Below are positions 43,129 through 51,907 of a stretch of 64,000 bases of DNA, piece by piece. The translations under genes were made by a program, and so were the position numbers. The stretch is taken from assembly GCF_040049215.1 (NCBI RefSeq), contig NZ_JBDZDN010000002.1, positions 496,001 through 560,000 on the forward strand. The letters are read 5' to 3'. Origin of the DNA: Mesorhizobium_K sp040049215 (GTDB lineage Bacteria; Pseudomonadota; Alphaproteobacteria; Rhizobiales; Rhizobiaceae). Below the pieces are notes generated by a model. The model saw only the letters and a program-made list of their open reading frames with translations. It was not told the origin of the DNA and did not search any database. Position 1 is the stretch's first letter, and each line of letters starts with the position of its first letter.

Positions 43129-43836
43129 CTAGCGGCTGAACACCGCCCAATCGTCGACCGGCGCACGCTCTGTGCGCAGCCTGTTTTCCGGCTTGGAGGC
43201 ATCCTCGTAGCCGAGCGCCATGCCGCAGACGACAATCTCGTCGTCCGTAATGCCGAGCACGGGCCTGATCTGCTGGTGATATGGCGCAAAGGCGGCTTGC
43301 GGGCAGGTGTGCAGCCCTCTCGCTCGCGCCGCGATCATGATGTTCTGCAGGAACATGCCGTAATCAACCCACGAGCCCTGGTTCAGCCGGCGGTCGATGG
43401 TGAAGATCATGCCGACCGGCGCGTCGAAGAACACGAAGTTGCGGTCGTGCTGCGCGCGCATCTGGTCGACGTCGCGCTTGCCGATGCCGAGATGGCCGTA
43501 GAGCGCGTAGCCGACCGCGCGGCGGCGAGCGTAGTAGGGCTCGAAGAACTTGTCGGGGTAATATTTGTACTCGCCCCTCGCGTGTTCGGCGCGAAGACCG
43601 GAGTCGAGGATCGCGCGGGACACACGCTCCCTGGTTTCGCCTGAAGTCACATAGACGCGCCAGGGCTGCATGTTGGTGCCGGAGGGCGCCCAGGACGAGA
43701 CGTCGAGGATCTCGCGGATCATCGATTCAGGGACCGCATCTGGCAGGAAAGCGCGCACTGAGCGCCGCGAGGTGATCGCCTCGTCAACGGTAGCAGTCTC
43801 GTCGAGCAGCGGTTTGTTCTTGTCCCGTGCCAGCAT
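43129..43836 (-). CDS. Nitroreductase-family FMN oxidoreductase
   Basis: 235 residues. Nitroreductase fold with FMN-binding RRSVRAFLPDAVP near the start, WAPSGTNMQPWRVYV (about 50-64), an insert rich in Tyr/Arg (about 85-125), and GLHTCPQAAF. Typical of PnbA-like NAD(P)H nitroreductases of Rhizobiales. It reduces nitroaromatics or quinones with FMN; the physiological substrate is unknown. Convergent with the CHAT gene, 9 nt apart. Confidence 0.88.
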   Translation of the reverse strand: MLARDKNKPLLDETATVDEAITSRRSVRAFLPDAVPESMIREILDVSSWAPSGTNMQPWRVYVTSGETRERVSRAILDSGLRAEHARGEYKYYPDKFFEPYYARRRAVGYALYGHLGIGKRDVDQMRAQHDRNFVFFDAPVGMIFTIDRRLNQGSWVDYGMFLQNIMIAARARGLHTCPQAAFAPYHQQIRPVLGITDDEIVVCGMALGYEDASKPENRLRTERAPVDDWAVFSR

Positions 43837-43927
43837 GTCATCCCGCCCCGGATAGGCGCCAAATCACCGACGGTCCGGCCACCTCAAGGGATGGCATTGT
43901 CGCCGATGGCGGGGCAAGTAAATCTTC

Positions 43928-44000
43928 CTTCACGCGTGAAAGGATACTTGATTTTTTCACTGCGTTGGGGTTTCGTGAAATTCTGGCTTAATTTTTCACG
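43928..44000. promoter_or_regulatory. Array of TTCAC/GTGAA sites before the XRE-cupin regulator
   Basis: TTCACGCGTGAA (43929-43940, perfect), TTTTTTCAC (43952-43960), TTTCGTGAAA (43971-43980) and TTTTTCACG (43992-44000) fall within 73 bases, ending 9 nt before the start codon. Likely autoregulatory operator sites. Confidence 0.6.
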
Positions 44001-44008
44001 AGAACGGC

Positions 44009-44602
44009 ATGTCGCCAGAGAGTTCATTGCTCCCGGAGGATCCTCTGTCCGCCACGCAGCTACTTGCGCACGACATTCGCGCGTTGAGAAAGGCGCGCGG
44101 CCTCACGCTGGCCGAAATCGGTGCAAGGTTGAAGCGGTCGGTTGGCTGGCTGAGCCAAGTCGAGCGCGGACTGTCCGTACCGTCGCTGGCCGACCTCAGG
44201 GCGTTTGCCGAATTCTTCGGCGTGCCGCTCAGCCTGTTTTTCGGCCACCAGGCGCTGAGCGACGAGGAGCGCGGCGTCGTGGTCCGCTCCGGTAGCCGCC
44301 GCTCGCTTGGCACAAGCGAATCCGGGCTGGTGGAGGAGCTTCTGTCGCCTGACCTTGGCGGTAGTTTCGAGATGTTGCGCTCCGTCTTCGAGCCGGGCGC
44401 CGAACTGGCCAAGGCCGCGCTCCGCAAGACCGAGGAGGCCGGCTATGTCGTGTCGGGGCGCTTCGACATTGAGATCGACGGCGTCTGGCACCGGCTTGGC
44501 GAGGGCGACAGCTTCCGGTTCGAGGCAAAGCCGTTCCGCTGGAAAAATCCGGGCAAGGAACCGGCGGTGGTGATCTGGGTCGTGTCGCCGCCGGTGTACT
44601 GA
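44009..44602 (+). CDS. XRE-family regulator with C-terminal cupin domain
   Basis: 197 residues. HTH at about 20-75 (IRALRKARGLTLAEIGARLKRSVGWLSQVERGLSVPSLADL), then a cupin at about 115-197 (YVVSGRFDIEIDGVWHRLGEGDSFRF and WKNPGKEPAVVIWVVSPP). Members such as PuuR-type proteins sense small amines or amino acids through the cupin. It is 26 nt upstream of the 44629 dehydrogenase and probably controls itself and the three genes after it. Confidence 0.88.
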   Translation: MSPESSLLPEDPLSATQLLAHDIRALRKARGLTLAEIGARLKRSVGWLSQVERGLSVPSLADLRAFAEFFGVPLSLFFGHQALSDEERGVVVRSGSRRSLGTSESGLVEELLSPDLGGSFEMLRSVFEPGAELAKAALRKTEEAGYVVSGRFDIEIDGVWHRLGEGDSFRFEAKPFRWKNPGKEPAVVIWVVSPPVY

Positions 44603-44628
44603 GCGGAACAATCGAAAGAGGACAGCAA

Positions 44629-47079
44629 GTGGCGGAAATTCCTTCGACCGCGCGTGTGGTGATCATTGGAGGCGGCGCGGTCGGCGTGTCCTCGCTCTAT
44701 CATCTGGCCAAGGCCGGGTGGACCGACTGCGTGCTCTTGGAAAAGAACGAGCTGACTTCCGGCTCGACCTGGCACGCGGCCGGCAACGTGCCGACCTTCT
44801 CGTCCTCCTGGTCGCTGATGAACATGCAGCGCTATTCGACCGAGCTTTATCGCGAGCTGGCGAAGGCGGTCGACTATCCGATGAACTACCACGTCACCGG
44901 CTCGTTGCGGCTCGCCCACACCAGCGAGCGCATGCAGGAATTCCAGCGCGCCAAGGGCATGGGCCGCTATCAGGGCATGGACATCGACGTTGTCGGGCTC
45001 GATGAAATCAGGCGGCGCTATCCTTTCATCGAGACGCATGAGCTCAAGGGCGCGCTCTACGATCCGAGCGATGGCGACATCGACCCGGCGCAGCTGACGC
45101 AGGCGCTGGCCAAGGGCGCGCGCGACATGGGCGCGAAGATCATCCGCTTCTGCCCGGTGACCGGCGCTCGCCGCGAGAACGGCGAATGGGCGATCGAGAC
45201 GCCCAAGGGTGAAATCCGCTGCGAATATATCGTCAACGCTGGCGGCTATCGTGCGGCGGAAGTCGGGGCGCTCTTCGGCCGCAAGGTGCCGATGATGGTG
45301 ATGAGCCATCAGTATATCCTGTTCGAGGAGATCCCCGAACTCGCCGCCTGGACGAAGGAGGTCGGCCACAAGCTGCCGCTGCTGCGCGACGTCGACACGT
45401 CGTACTATCTGCGGCAGGAAAAGACCGGCATGAACCTCGGGCCCTACGAGCGCAACTGCCGCGCGCACTGGGCAACCCATAACGACCCGATGCCGGAGGA
45501 TTTCTCGTTCCAGCTTTTCCCGGACGATCTGGAGCGGCTGGAGCATTATCTCAACGACGCAATCGCACGCGTACCGATCCTCGGCACCGCCGGCCTCTCC
45601 AAGGTGATCAACGGCCCAATCCCCTATGCGCCGGACGGCAATCCGCTGATCGGGCCGATGCCCGGCGTGCCCAACGCCTTCGAGGCCTGCGTCTTCACCT
45701 TCGGCATTGCCCAGGCCGGCGGCGCCGGCAAGGTGCTGTCCGAATGGGTGACAGAAGGCCAGACCGAATGGGATATGTGGTCCTGCGACCCGCGCCGCTT
45801 CACCGCCTTCGCCGCCGAGCCGGACTATGCCGTAGCCAAGGGCATGGAAATCTACGGCAACGAATACGCGATCAATTTCCCGCGCCATGCCTGGCCCGCC
45901 GCACGAGGGCGAAAGCTGTCGCCGATCCACGACAGGATCGCGGGATTGGGAGCGCAGTTCAACGCCTACAATGGCTGGGAGCGCGCGACCTGGTACTTCA
46001 AGCAAGGCGACGACATTTCGGAGGAAAGCACGCTGACCTTCCGGCGCAACGGTCCATGGGAAAAACGGGTACGCGAGGAGTGCCTCGCAGTGCGCGACGC
46101 GGCCGGCATTCTCGACCTGCCCGGCTTCTCGCGTTTCCGGCTGCAGGGCGAAGGCGCGCGGGAATGGCTCTCCACCATGATTACGGGCCTCGTGCCAAAA
46201 CCCGGCAAGATCGGCCTCGGCTATTTCGCCGACGACAAGGGCCGCATTGTCACCGAGATGTCGATCATGGCGATCGAAGAGGATCTCTTCTTCCTGATCA
46301 CCGCTTCCGTGGCAGAGCTTCACGACTTCGAGTGGCTTGAGAAGCATCTTCCGCAACAGACTCGAATGACTCTGCAAAATGTCACGGATGCCTTTGCCTG
46401 CCAGATCCTTTCCGGTCCGAACTCGAGGGCGATCCTTGCCGAAATATGCGACGCCGACCTTTCCCTCCCCTGGCTGTCGCATCAGTCGGTCCAGATCGCT
46501 GGTCGGTGGTGCCAGCTCGTGCGGGTCTCCTTCGCCGGAGAGCTTGGCTGGGAAATCCACTCGAAGGTCGAGGATACGCCGGCGATCTTCGATGCGGTCT
46601 GGGAGGCCGGGCAGAAGCATGGCCTGAAGCCGTTCGGCATGCTCGCGCTGGATTCGCTTCGGCTTGAAAAAGGCTACCGTGCCTGGAAACAGGACCTCTC
46701 GACCGACTACACGATGCTGCAGGGCGGGCTCGAGCGTTTCGTCAAATGGGACAAGCCTGATTTCCGCGGCAAGGCGGCGCTGCAGAGCGAAAAGCAGCAG
46801 GGCGTGAAGAAGCGCTTCGTCACGCTGGTCGTCGACGCCGGCGAGTTCGACGCGCCTTACATGTCGACGCTGTGGCATGGCGGCAAGATCGTCGGCGAGA
46901 CTACGTCAGGAGGTTTTGGCCACCGGGTGGACAAATCGATCGCGCTCGGCATGCTGCGCGCCGATCTCACCGAGCCCGGCACGACGGTCGAGGTAGAGAT
47001 ATTCGGAGAGCGCTATCACGCGACGGTCCAGAAGGACGAGCCGCTGTGGGATCCCAGGAACGAGAGGCTGAGAGCTTAA
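44629..47079 (+). CDS. FAD-dependent dehydrogenase fused to GcvT (dimethylglycine dehydrogenase family)
   Basis: 816 residues from the GTG at 44629. FAD domain VIIGGGAVGVSSLYHLAKAG (11-30), and STWHAAG with H49 as candidate covalent flavin site. The FAO-M linker and the C-terminal GcvT half (about 425-816) follow, the latter with WLSTMITGLVPKPGKIGLGYF and GELGWEIH. Oxidative demethylation of an N-methylated amino acid onto folate is expected. It forms an operon with the aminotransferase (2-nt gap) and the second paralogue at 48266. Confidence 0.87.
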   Translation: MAEIPSTARVVIIGGGAVGVSSLYHLAKAGWTDCVLLEKNELTSGSTWHAAGNVPTFSSSWSLMNMQRYSTELYRELAKAVDYPMNYHVTGSLRLAHTSERMQEFQRAKGMGRYQGMDIDVVGLDEIRRRYPFIETHELKGALYDPSDGDIDPAQLTQALAKGARDMGAKIIRFCPVTGARRENGEWAIETPKGEIRCEYIVNAGGYRAAEVGALFGRKVPMMVMSHQYILFEEIPELAAWTKEVGHKLPLLRDVDTSYYLRQEKTGMNLGPYERNCRAHWATHNDPMPEDFSFQLFPDDLERLEHYLNDAIARVPILGTAGLSKVINGPIPYAPDGNPLIGPMPGVPNAFEACVFTFGIAQAGGAGKVLSEWVTEGQTEWDMWSCDPRRFTAFAAEPDYAVAKGMEIYGNEYAINFPRHAWPAARGRKLSPIHDRIAGLGAQFNAYNGWERATWYFKQGDDISEESTLTFRRNGPWEKRVREECLAVRDAAGILDLPGFSRFRLQGEGAREWLSTMITGLVPKPGKIGLGYFADDKGRIVTEMSIMAIEEDLFFLITASVAELHDFEWLEKHLPQQTRMTLQNVTDAFACQILSGPNSRAILAEICDADLSLPWLSHQSVQIAGRWCQLVRVSFAGELGWEIHSKVEDTPAIFDAVWEAGQKHGLKPFGMLALDSLRLEKGYRAWKQDLSTDYTMLQGGLERFVKWDKPDFRGKAALQSEKQQGVKKRFVTLVVDAGEFDAPYMSTLWHGGKIVGETTSGGFGHRVDKSIALGMLRADLTEPGTTVEVEIFGERYHATVQKDEPLWDPRNERLRA

Positions 47080-47080
47080 C

Positions 47081-48262
47081 ATGCCGACACCATCGAAACG
47101 TCTCGGCGGCATCGTCCCCGCCGGCAAGAGCGGCTGGGAAGTGCATTTCGCCGCGATGACCCGCAAACAGGCGGGCGAGCCGATCATCATGCTGTCGGTC
47201 GGCGACCATGATTTCGACACGCCTGCCGAAACCGTCGAAGCCTGCGTGACGGCGGTGCGGTCTGGCCATCACCATTATACGCAGCTTGCCGGACTGCCGC
47301 GCCTGCGCGAGGCGATGGCGAAAATTTCGACGCGCTGCACCGGGGTGCAGACCAGCGCGTCCGAGATAATCGCCGCGCCCGGCGGACAGCTGGCGCTCTA
47401 CGCAGCAGTGCAGGGCACGCTGGACAAGGGTGATCACGCGGTCGTGGTGGCACCCTATTATGCCACCTATCCCGGCACGTTCCGCGCGGCCGAAGCGGAT
47501 TTCACCGTGGTCGAGGCGCAGGCCACCGACGGCTTCCAGCCGCGCGCCGCCGCGATCGAGGCGGCGTTGAAACCGAACACGAAGGCGATCCTCATCAACA
47601 CGCCGAACAACCCGACTGGCGCGGTCTACTCTCGGGAGTGCCTGGAAGCCATCGCGAAGCTTTGCGTCAGCCGCGATCTCTGGCTGCTCTCCGACGAGGT
47701 CTACTGGACGCTCGGCGGCGGGCATCATGTGTCGCCGCGCGCCCTGCCCGGCATGGCGGAGCGGACGCTGGTCATCAACTCGATGTCGAAGAGCCACGGC
47801 ATGACCGGCTGGCGCATCGGCTGGCTGACAGGGCCTGAAAGCATGATCTCGCTGCTCATCAGCCTGAATCTCGTGACCACATACGGCCTCACCGATTTTG
47901 TGTCGCGGGCTGCGATCGAGGCGCTGGAGAACGACTACGGGGTCGAGCGGATCGCCGGCATCTACAACGGCCGGCGCAAGACTTTCCTCGACGCTATCCG
48001 CGGGCTGAACGATATCACGGTGCGTGGTTCCGAGGGCGGCATGTATGTCATGCTGGACGTCAGCGCGATCGAACCCGACGACGAGAAATTCGCCTGGGAT
48101 TTCCTCGACGCCGAGAAGGTCGGCGTCATGCCGGGATCGAGCTTTGGCGACGCGGCCGCGGGACATATTCGCATCAGCCTCTGCCAGCCGGACGACGTGC
48201 TGCTGGAAGCCGCGGCCCGCCTTCGCCGCTTCGCCTCTTCCTATCGCAGCAAGGCAGCCTGA
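47081..48262 (+). CDS. PLP-dependent class I/II aminotransferase
   Basis: 393 residues. Fold type I enzyme with the PLP lysine in INSMSKSHGMTGWRIG (about 230-245), INTPNNPTG, LLSDEVYWTL and a C-terminal arginine-rich substrate region. It transfers an amino group between an amino acid and a 2-oxo acid. Set between two folate-linked demethylases, it likely finishes or starts the breakdown of their amino-acid product. The exact substrate is open. Confidence 0.87.
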   Translation: MPTPSKRLGGIVPAGKSGWEVHFAAMTRKQAGEPIIMLSVGDHDFDTPAETVEACVTAVRSGHHHYTQLAGLPRLREAMAKISTRCTGVQTSASEIIAAPGGQLALYAAVQGTLDKGDHAVVVAPYYATYPGTFRAAEADFTVVEAQATDGFQPRAAAIEAALKPNTKAILINTPNNPTGAVYSRECLEAIAKLCVSRDLWLLSDEVYWTLGGGHHVSPRALPGMAERTLVINSMSKSHGMTGWRIGWLTGPESMISLLISLNLVTTYGLTDFVSRAAIEALENDYGVERIAGIYNGRRKTFLDAIRGLNDITVRGSEGGMYVMLDVSAIEPDDEKFAWDFLDAEKVGVMPGSSFGDAAAGHIRISLCQPDDVLLEAAARLRRFASSYRSKAA

Positions 48263-48265
48263 TCG

Positions 48266-50710
48266 ATGGCCGCCCTGCCCTCGAAGGCCCGCGCCGTCAT
48301 CATCGGCGGCGGAGTTTCCGGCTGCTCCGTCGCCTATCACCTGACCAAGCTCGGCTGGACGGATGTGGTGTTGCTCGAGCGGAAGCAGCTCACCTCAGGC
48401 ACGACCTGGCACGCGGCCGGCCTGATCGGCCAGTTGCGCGGCTCGCAGAACATGACGCGGCTCGCGAAATATTCGGCCGACCTCTACGTCAAGCTGGAGG
48501 CCGAGACCGGCGTCGCCACCGGCATGCGGCAGGTCGGTTCGATCACTGTAGCGCTGACGGAAGAGCGCAAGCACGAGATCTACCGGCAGGCCACGGTCGC
48601 GCGCGCCTTCGACGTGGATGTCCGCGAAATCTCGCCGGCCGAAGTCAAGCAGATGTATCCGCATGTCAACATCGACGGCGTGGTCGGTGCGGTGCACCTG
48701 CCGCTCGACGGCCAGTGCGACCCGGCGAACATCGCGATGGCTCTTGCGAAAGGCGCCAGGCAGCGCGGCGCCAGGATTCTCGAGGGCGTGAAGGTAACGG
48801 CGGTTCATCAGAAGAACGGCCGCGTCGCCGGCGTGTCATGGACGCAAGGCGACGAGCGCGGCACGATCGACACCGACATCGTCATCAACTGCACCGGCAT
48901 GTGGGCGCGCGACCTCGGCGCGATGTCCGGCGTCAACATCCCGCTGCACGCCTGCGAGCATTTTTACCTGATCACCGAGCCGATCCCGGGCCTGACGCGG
49001 CTGCCGGTGCTGAGGGTCCCGGACGAGTGCGCCTACTACAAGGAGGACGCCGGCAAGATGATGCTCGGCGCCTTCGAGCCGGTGGCGAAACCGTGGGGCA
49101 TGGACGGCATAAGCGAGGATTTCTGCTTCGACCAGTTGCCCGAGGATATGGAGCATTTCGCGCCTATCCTCGAAATGGGCGTGAACCGCATGCCGATGCT
49201 GGAGACAGCCGGCATCCATACCTTCTTCAACGGTCCCGAGAGTTTTACCCCCGACGATCGCTATTATCTGGGCGAAGCCCCGGAGCTTGCCGGCTACTGG
49301 ATGGCGACGGGCTATAATTCGATCGGCATCGTTTCCTCCGGCGGCGCCGGCATGGCGCTGGCGCAGTGGATCAACGATGGTGAGGCTCCCTTCGACCTCT
49401 GGGAGGTCGACATACGCAGGACGCAACCGTTCCAGAAGAACCGCAGCTACCTGAAGGCGCGCGTCACCGAGACGCTCGGTCTGCTCTATGCCGACCACTT
49501 CCCCTACCGGCAGACGGCGTCCGCGCGGGGCGTCAGGCGTTCCCCCCTCCACGAACATCTCAAGGCGCGCGGCGCAGTGTTCGGCGAGGTGGCGGGCTGG
49601 GAGCGCGCCAACTGGTTCGCGAAGCCGGGTCAGGAACGCGAATACCGCTATAGCTGGAAGCGACAGAACTGGTTCGACAACCAGCGCGAAGAGCACATGG
49701 CGATCAGGAACGGCGTCGGCCTGTTCGACATGACCTCGTTCGGAAAAATCCGCGTCGAGGGCCGCGACGCGCTGGCCTTCCTGCAAAGGCTCTGCGCCAA
49801 CGATGTCGACGTGCCGGCGGGCAGGATCGTCTACACGCAGATGCTGAATGCGAGAGGCGGCATCGAGAGCGACCTGACGGTGACGCGGCTGTCGGCGACG
49901 GCCTTCTTCCTCGTCGTGCCTGGCGTGACTTTGCAGCGCGATCTCGCCTGGCTGAGGCGGCACGTCGGCGATGAGTTCGTAGTCATTACCGATGTGACGG
50001 CGGCAGAGAGCGTGCTCTGCCTGATGGGGCCGAAGTCCAGGGACTTGATTCAAAAGGTGAGCCCGAACGATTTCTCGAATGAAAACAATCCGTTCGGAAC
50101 GTTTCAAGAGATCGAGATAGGCATGGGGCTCGCTCGCGCCCACCGCGTCACCTATGTCGGCGAGCTTGGCTGGGAACTCTATGTCTCGACCGAGCAGGCA
50201 GTGCATGTCTTCGAGGCGATCGAGGATGCCGGCTCGGATCTCGGGCTGAAACTCTGCGGGCTGCACACGCTGGATTCCTGCCGCATCGAGAAGGCATTCC
50301 GCCATTTCGGCCACGACATCACCGACGAGGATCACGTGCTGGAAGCCGGGCTGGGTTTCGCGGTGAAGACAGCCAAGGGCGATTTCCTCGGACGCGATGC
50401 GGTGCTCAGGAAGCGCGAGGCCGGACTGTCGCGCCGGCTGGTGCAGTTCCGGTTGAAGGATGCCGAGCCGCTGCTCTTCCACAACGAGGCGGTGGTGCGC
50501 GACGGCCGGATCGTCGGCACGGTCACCTCCGGCAACTACGGCCACTTCCTCGGCAGCGCGATCGGCATGGGCTACGTGCCCTGCCCCGGCGAGAGCGAGG
50601 CGGATGTGCTGGCCTCGTCCTACGAGGTCGAGATCGCGGGCGAGCACTTTGCGGCGCAGACCAGCCTGAAGCCGATGTACGACCCGAAGGCCGAACGGGT
50701 GAGGATGTAA
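48266..50710 (+). CDS. FAD-dependent dehydrogenase fused to GcvT, second paralogue in operon
   Basis: 814 residues, starting 3 nt after the aminotransferase. Same architecture as the 44629 protein: GGGVSGCSVAYHLTKLG, TTWHAAGLIGQL with H49, the FAO-M linker and the GcvT half from about 425 (FDMTSFGKIRVEGRDALAFLQRLCAND). Clear but distant paralogue, so it probably handles a different methylation state (e.g. dimethyl versus monomethyl). Last gene of the operon; convergent with the NAD(P)H oxidoreductase. Confidence 0.87.
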   Translation: MAALPSKARAVIIGGGVSGCSVAYHLTKLGWTDVVLLERKQLTSGTTWHAAGLIGQLRGSQNMTRLAKYSADLYVKLEAETGVATGMRQVGSITVALTEERKHEIYRQATVARAFDVDVREISPAEVKQMYPHVNIDGVVGAVHLPLDGQCDPANIAMALAKGARQRGARILEGVKVTAVHQKNGRVAGVSWTQGDERGTIDTDIVINCTGMWARDLGAMSGVNIPLHACEHFYLITEPIPGLTRLPVLRVPDECAYYKEDAGKMMLGAFEPVAKPWGMDGISEDFCFDQLPEDMEHFAPILEMGVNRMPMLETAGIHTFFNGPESFTPDDRYYLGEAPELAGYWMATGYNSIGIVSSGGAGMALAQWINDGEAPFDLWEVDIRRTQPFQKNRSYLKARVTETLGLLYADHFPYRQTASARGVRRSPLHEHLKARGAVFGEVAGWERANWFAKPGQEREYRYSWKRQNWFDNQREEHMAIRNGVGLFDMTSFGKIRVEGRDALAFLQRLCANDVDVPAGRIVYTQMLNARGGIESDLTVTRLSATAFFLVVPGVTLQRDLAWLRRHVGDEFVVITDVTAAESVLCLMGPKSRDLIQKVSPNDFSNENNPFGTFQEIEIGMGLARAHRVTYVGELGWELYVSTEQAVHVFEAIEDAGSDLGLKLCGLHTLDSCRIEKAFRHFGHDITDEDHVLEAGLGFAVKTAKGDFLGRDAVLRKREAGLSRRLVQFRLKDAEPLLFHNEAVVRDGRIVGTVTSGNYGHFLGSAIGMGYVPCPGESEADVLASSYEVEIAGEHFAAQTSLKPMYDPKAERVRM

Positions 50711-50718
50711 GCGGCGCC

Positions 50719-51303
50719 CTAAAACGCGGCGAGCTTGCGCTTCACCTTTTCCAGGAAGGCAGCGCGAGATTGGGGCGTCGATTTGTCCATATCGTAATGC
50801 GCGAGGTAGAGCGTGCGGGTGCGCGGAGCGCAGAGCGCGCGTAGGCCGCGCAGGATGGTCTTGCGGCCGGGCTGGCCCATGAGCATGGAAATCCACCATG
50901 CCGCGCCGCACGTGGTGACGACGCCAACGCGGCCGATATGCGGGACGAGCGAAACGATGCGGCCGCCGTCGGGCGGCAGCTTGAAGGCGACATCGGTCGC
51001 CCAGACACGGTCGAGCCAGCCTTTCAGCATGGCCGGCAGCCCGTACCACCACGTCGGATAAACGAACAGGATCGCCTGTGCCCATTTGAGGTTTTCGATA
51101 TGAGGCGCGAGTTTCGGATCGGTCGGCGCGCGATCCATATGGCGGCGTTCGTCGGCGCCTACTACCGGATCGAATCCTTCGGCGTAGAGGTCAACCAGCC
51201 TGACTTCGCAGCCGCGCGACGACAGCGCGGCGAGAACGGTGTCGCGGACCGCCGCGCTGAAACTCTCCGGTACCGGGTGGCAGTAGACGACCAGGCATCT
51301 CAT
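50719..51303 (-). CDS. Flavodoxin-fold NAD(P)H-dependent oxidoreductase
   Basis: 194 residues. Starts MRCLVVYCHPVPESFSAAVRDTVL, the P-loop-like FMN site of the NQO/MdaB family, followed by DLYAEGFDPVV and FVYPTWWYGLPAMLKGWLDRVW. It reduces quinones or similar two-electron acceptors in the cytosol. It follows a close paralogue (51316) by 12 nt, so the pair probably arose by duplication. Confidence 0.85.
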   Translation of the reverse strand: MRCLVVYCHPVPESFSAAVRDTVLAALSSRGCEVRLVDLYAEGFDPVVGADERRHMDRAPTDPKLAPHIENLKWAQAILFVYPTWWYGLPAMLKGWLDRVWATDVAFKLPPDGGRIVSLVPHIGRVGVVTTCGAAWWISMLMGQPGRKTILRGLRALCAPRTRTLYLAHYDMDKSTPQSRAAFLEKVKRKLAAF

Positions 51304-51315
51304 TGGGGCACCTCA

Positions 51316-51897
51316 TCAGAAAGAATCCATCTTCGCCGCGACCTTCGCCATGAACTTTTCCCTCGACTGCGGTGTCGAGAGGTTCATGGAATAATGCGCG
51401 AGATAGGAAACCGGCGCGCCGGGCTTGACCGTCAGGCGCAGCATCCGGTGGATCAGCTTTTTCGGCGGATTGCCCATCAGCACGGCGCGAAACCAGCTGC
51501 CGCCATAGGTGGTGACGGCCGCCACCTTGCGGATGTTGTGGAGGCTGGGCGTCGCCTTGCCGTCGACCATGCGGAACGACACGCCCGGCAGGAAGACGCG
51601 GTCGAAGAAGCCCTTGAGGATGGCGGGAAAACCGTAATTCCAGACCGGAAACGAGAGCACGATGGCTTCGGCCGCAAGCAGGCGGCGGACATAGGGATCG
51701 ATGGCTTCATATGGTCCGCGCGGATCGTGATAGGCGAGCCGCTCGGCCCGGGTGAGGCGTGGATCGAAGTCCTCGGCGTAGAGGTCCAGATCGTCGACGG
51801 CATGGCCGGCGGCGGTCAGGCGCTCGACGATTGTCCGGTGGAGCGCGGCATTGAAGCTTGTTTCGACGGGATGGGCGTAGAGGACGAGGATTTTCAT
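51316..51897 (-). CDS. Flavodoxin-fold NAD(P)H-dependent oxidoreductase (paralogue)
   Basis: 193 residues, same family as the 50719 protein (MKILVLYAHPVETSFNAALHRTIV; FPVWNYGFPAILKGFFDRVF). It starts 11 nt after the upstream FAD-binding oxidase, so it is likely co-transcribed with it and with the deaminase and transporter genes. It may serve as an electron acceptor-recycling step for that pathway. Confidence 0.85.
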   Translation of the reverse strand: MKILVLYAHPVETSFNAALHRTIVERLTAAGHAVDDLDLYAEDFDPRLTRAERLAYHDPRGPYEAIDPYVRRLLAAEAIVLSFPVWNYGFPAILKGFFDRVFLPGVSFRMVDGKATPSLHNIRKVAAVTTYGGSWFRAVLMGNPPKKLIHRMLRLTVKPGAPVSYLAHYSMNLSTPQSREKFMAKVAAKMDSF

Positions 51898-51907
51898 GCC
51901 GTTGCCG

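Noticed and set aside
44443..46878. Long minus-strand open frame opposite the 44629 dehydrogenase
   Set aside because: Shadow frame of a well-supported FAD/GcvT gene, with no domain and no ribosome site.
48836..51085. Long minus-strand open frame opposite the 48266 dehydrogenase
   Set aside because: Shadow frame. It also runs into the well-supported flavodoxin-fold gene in a different frame.
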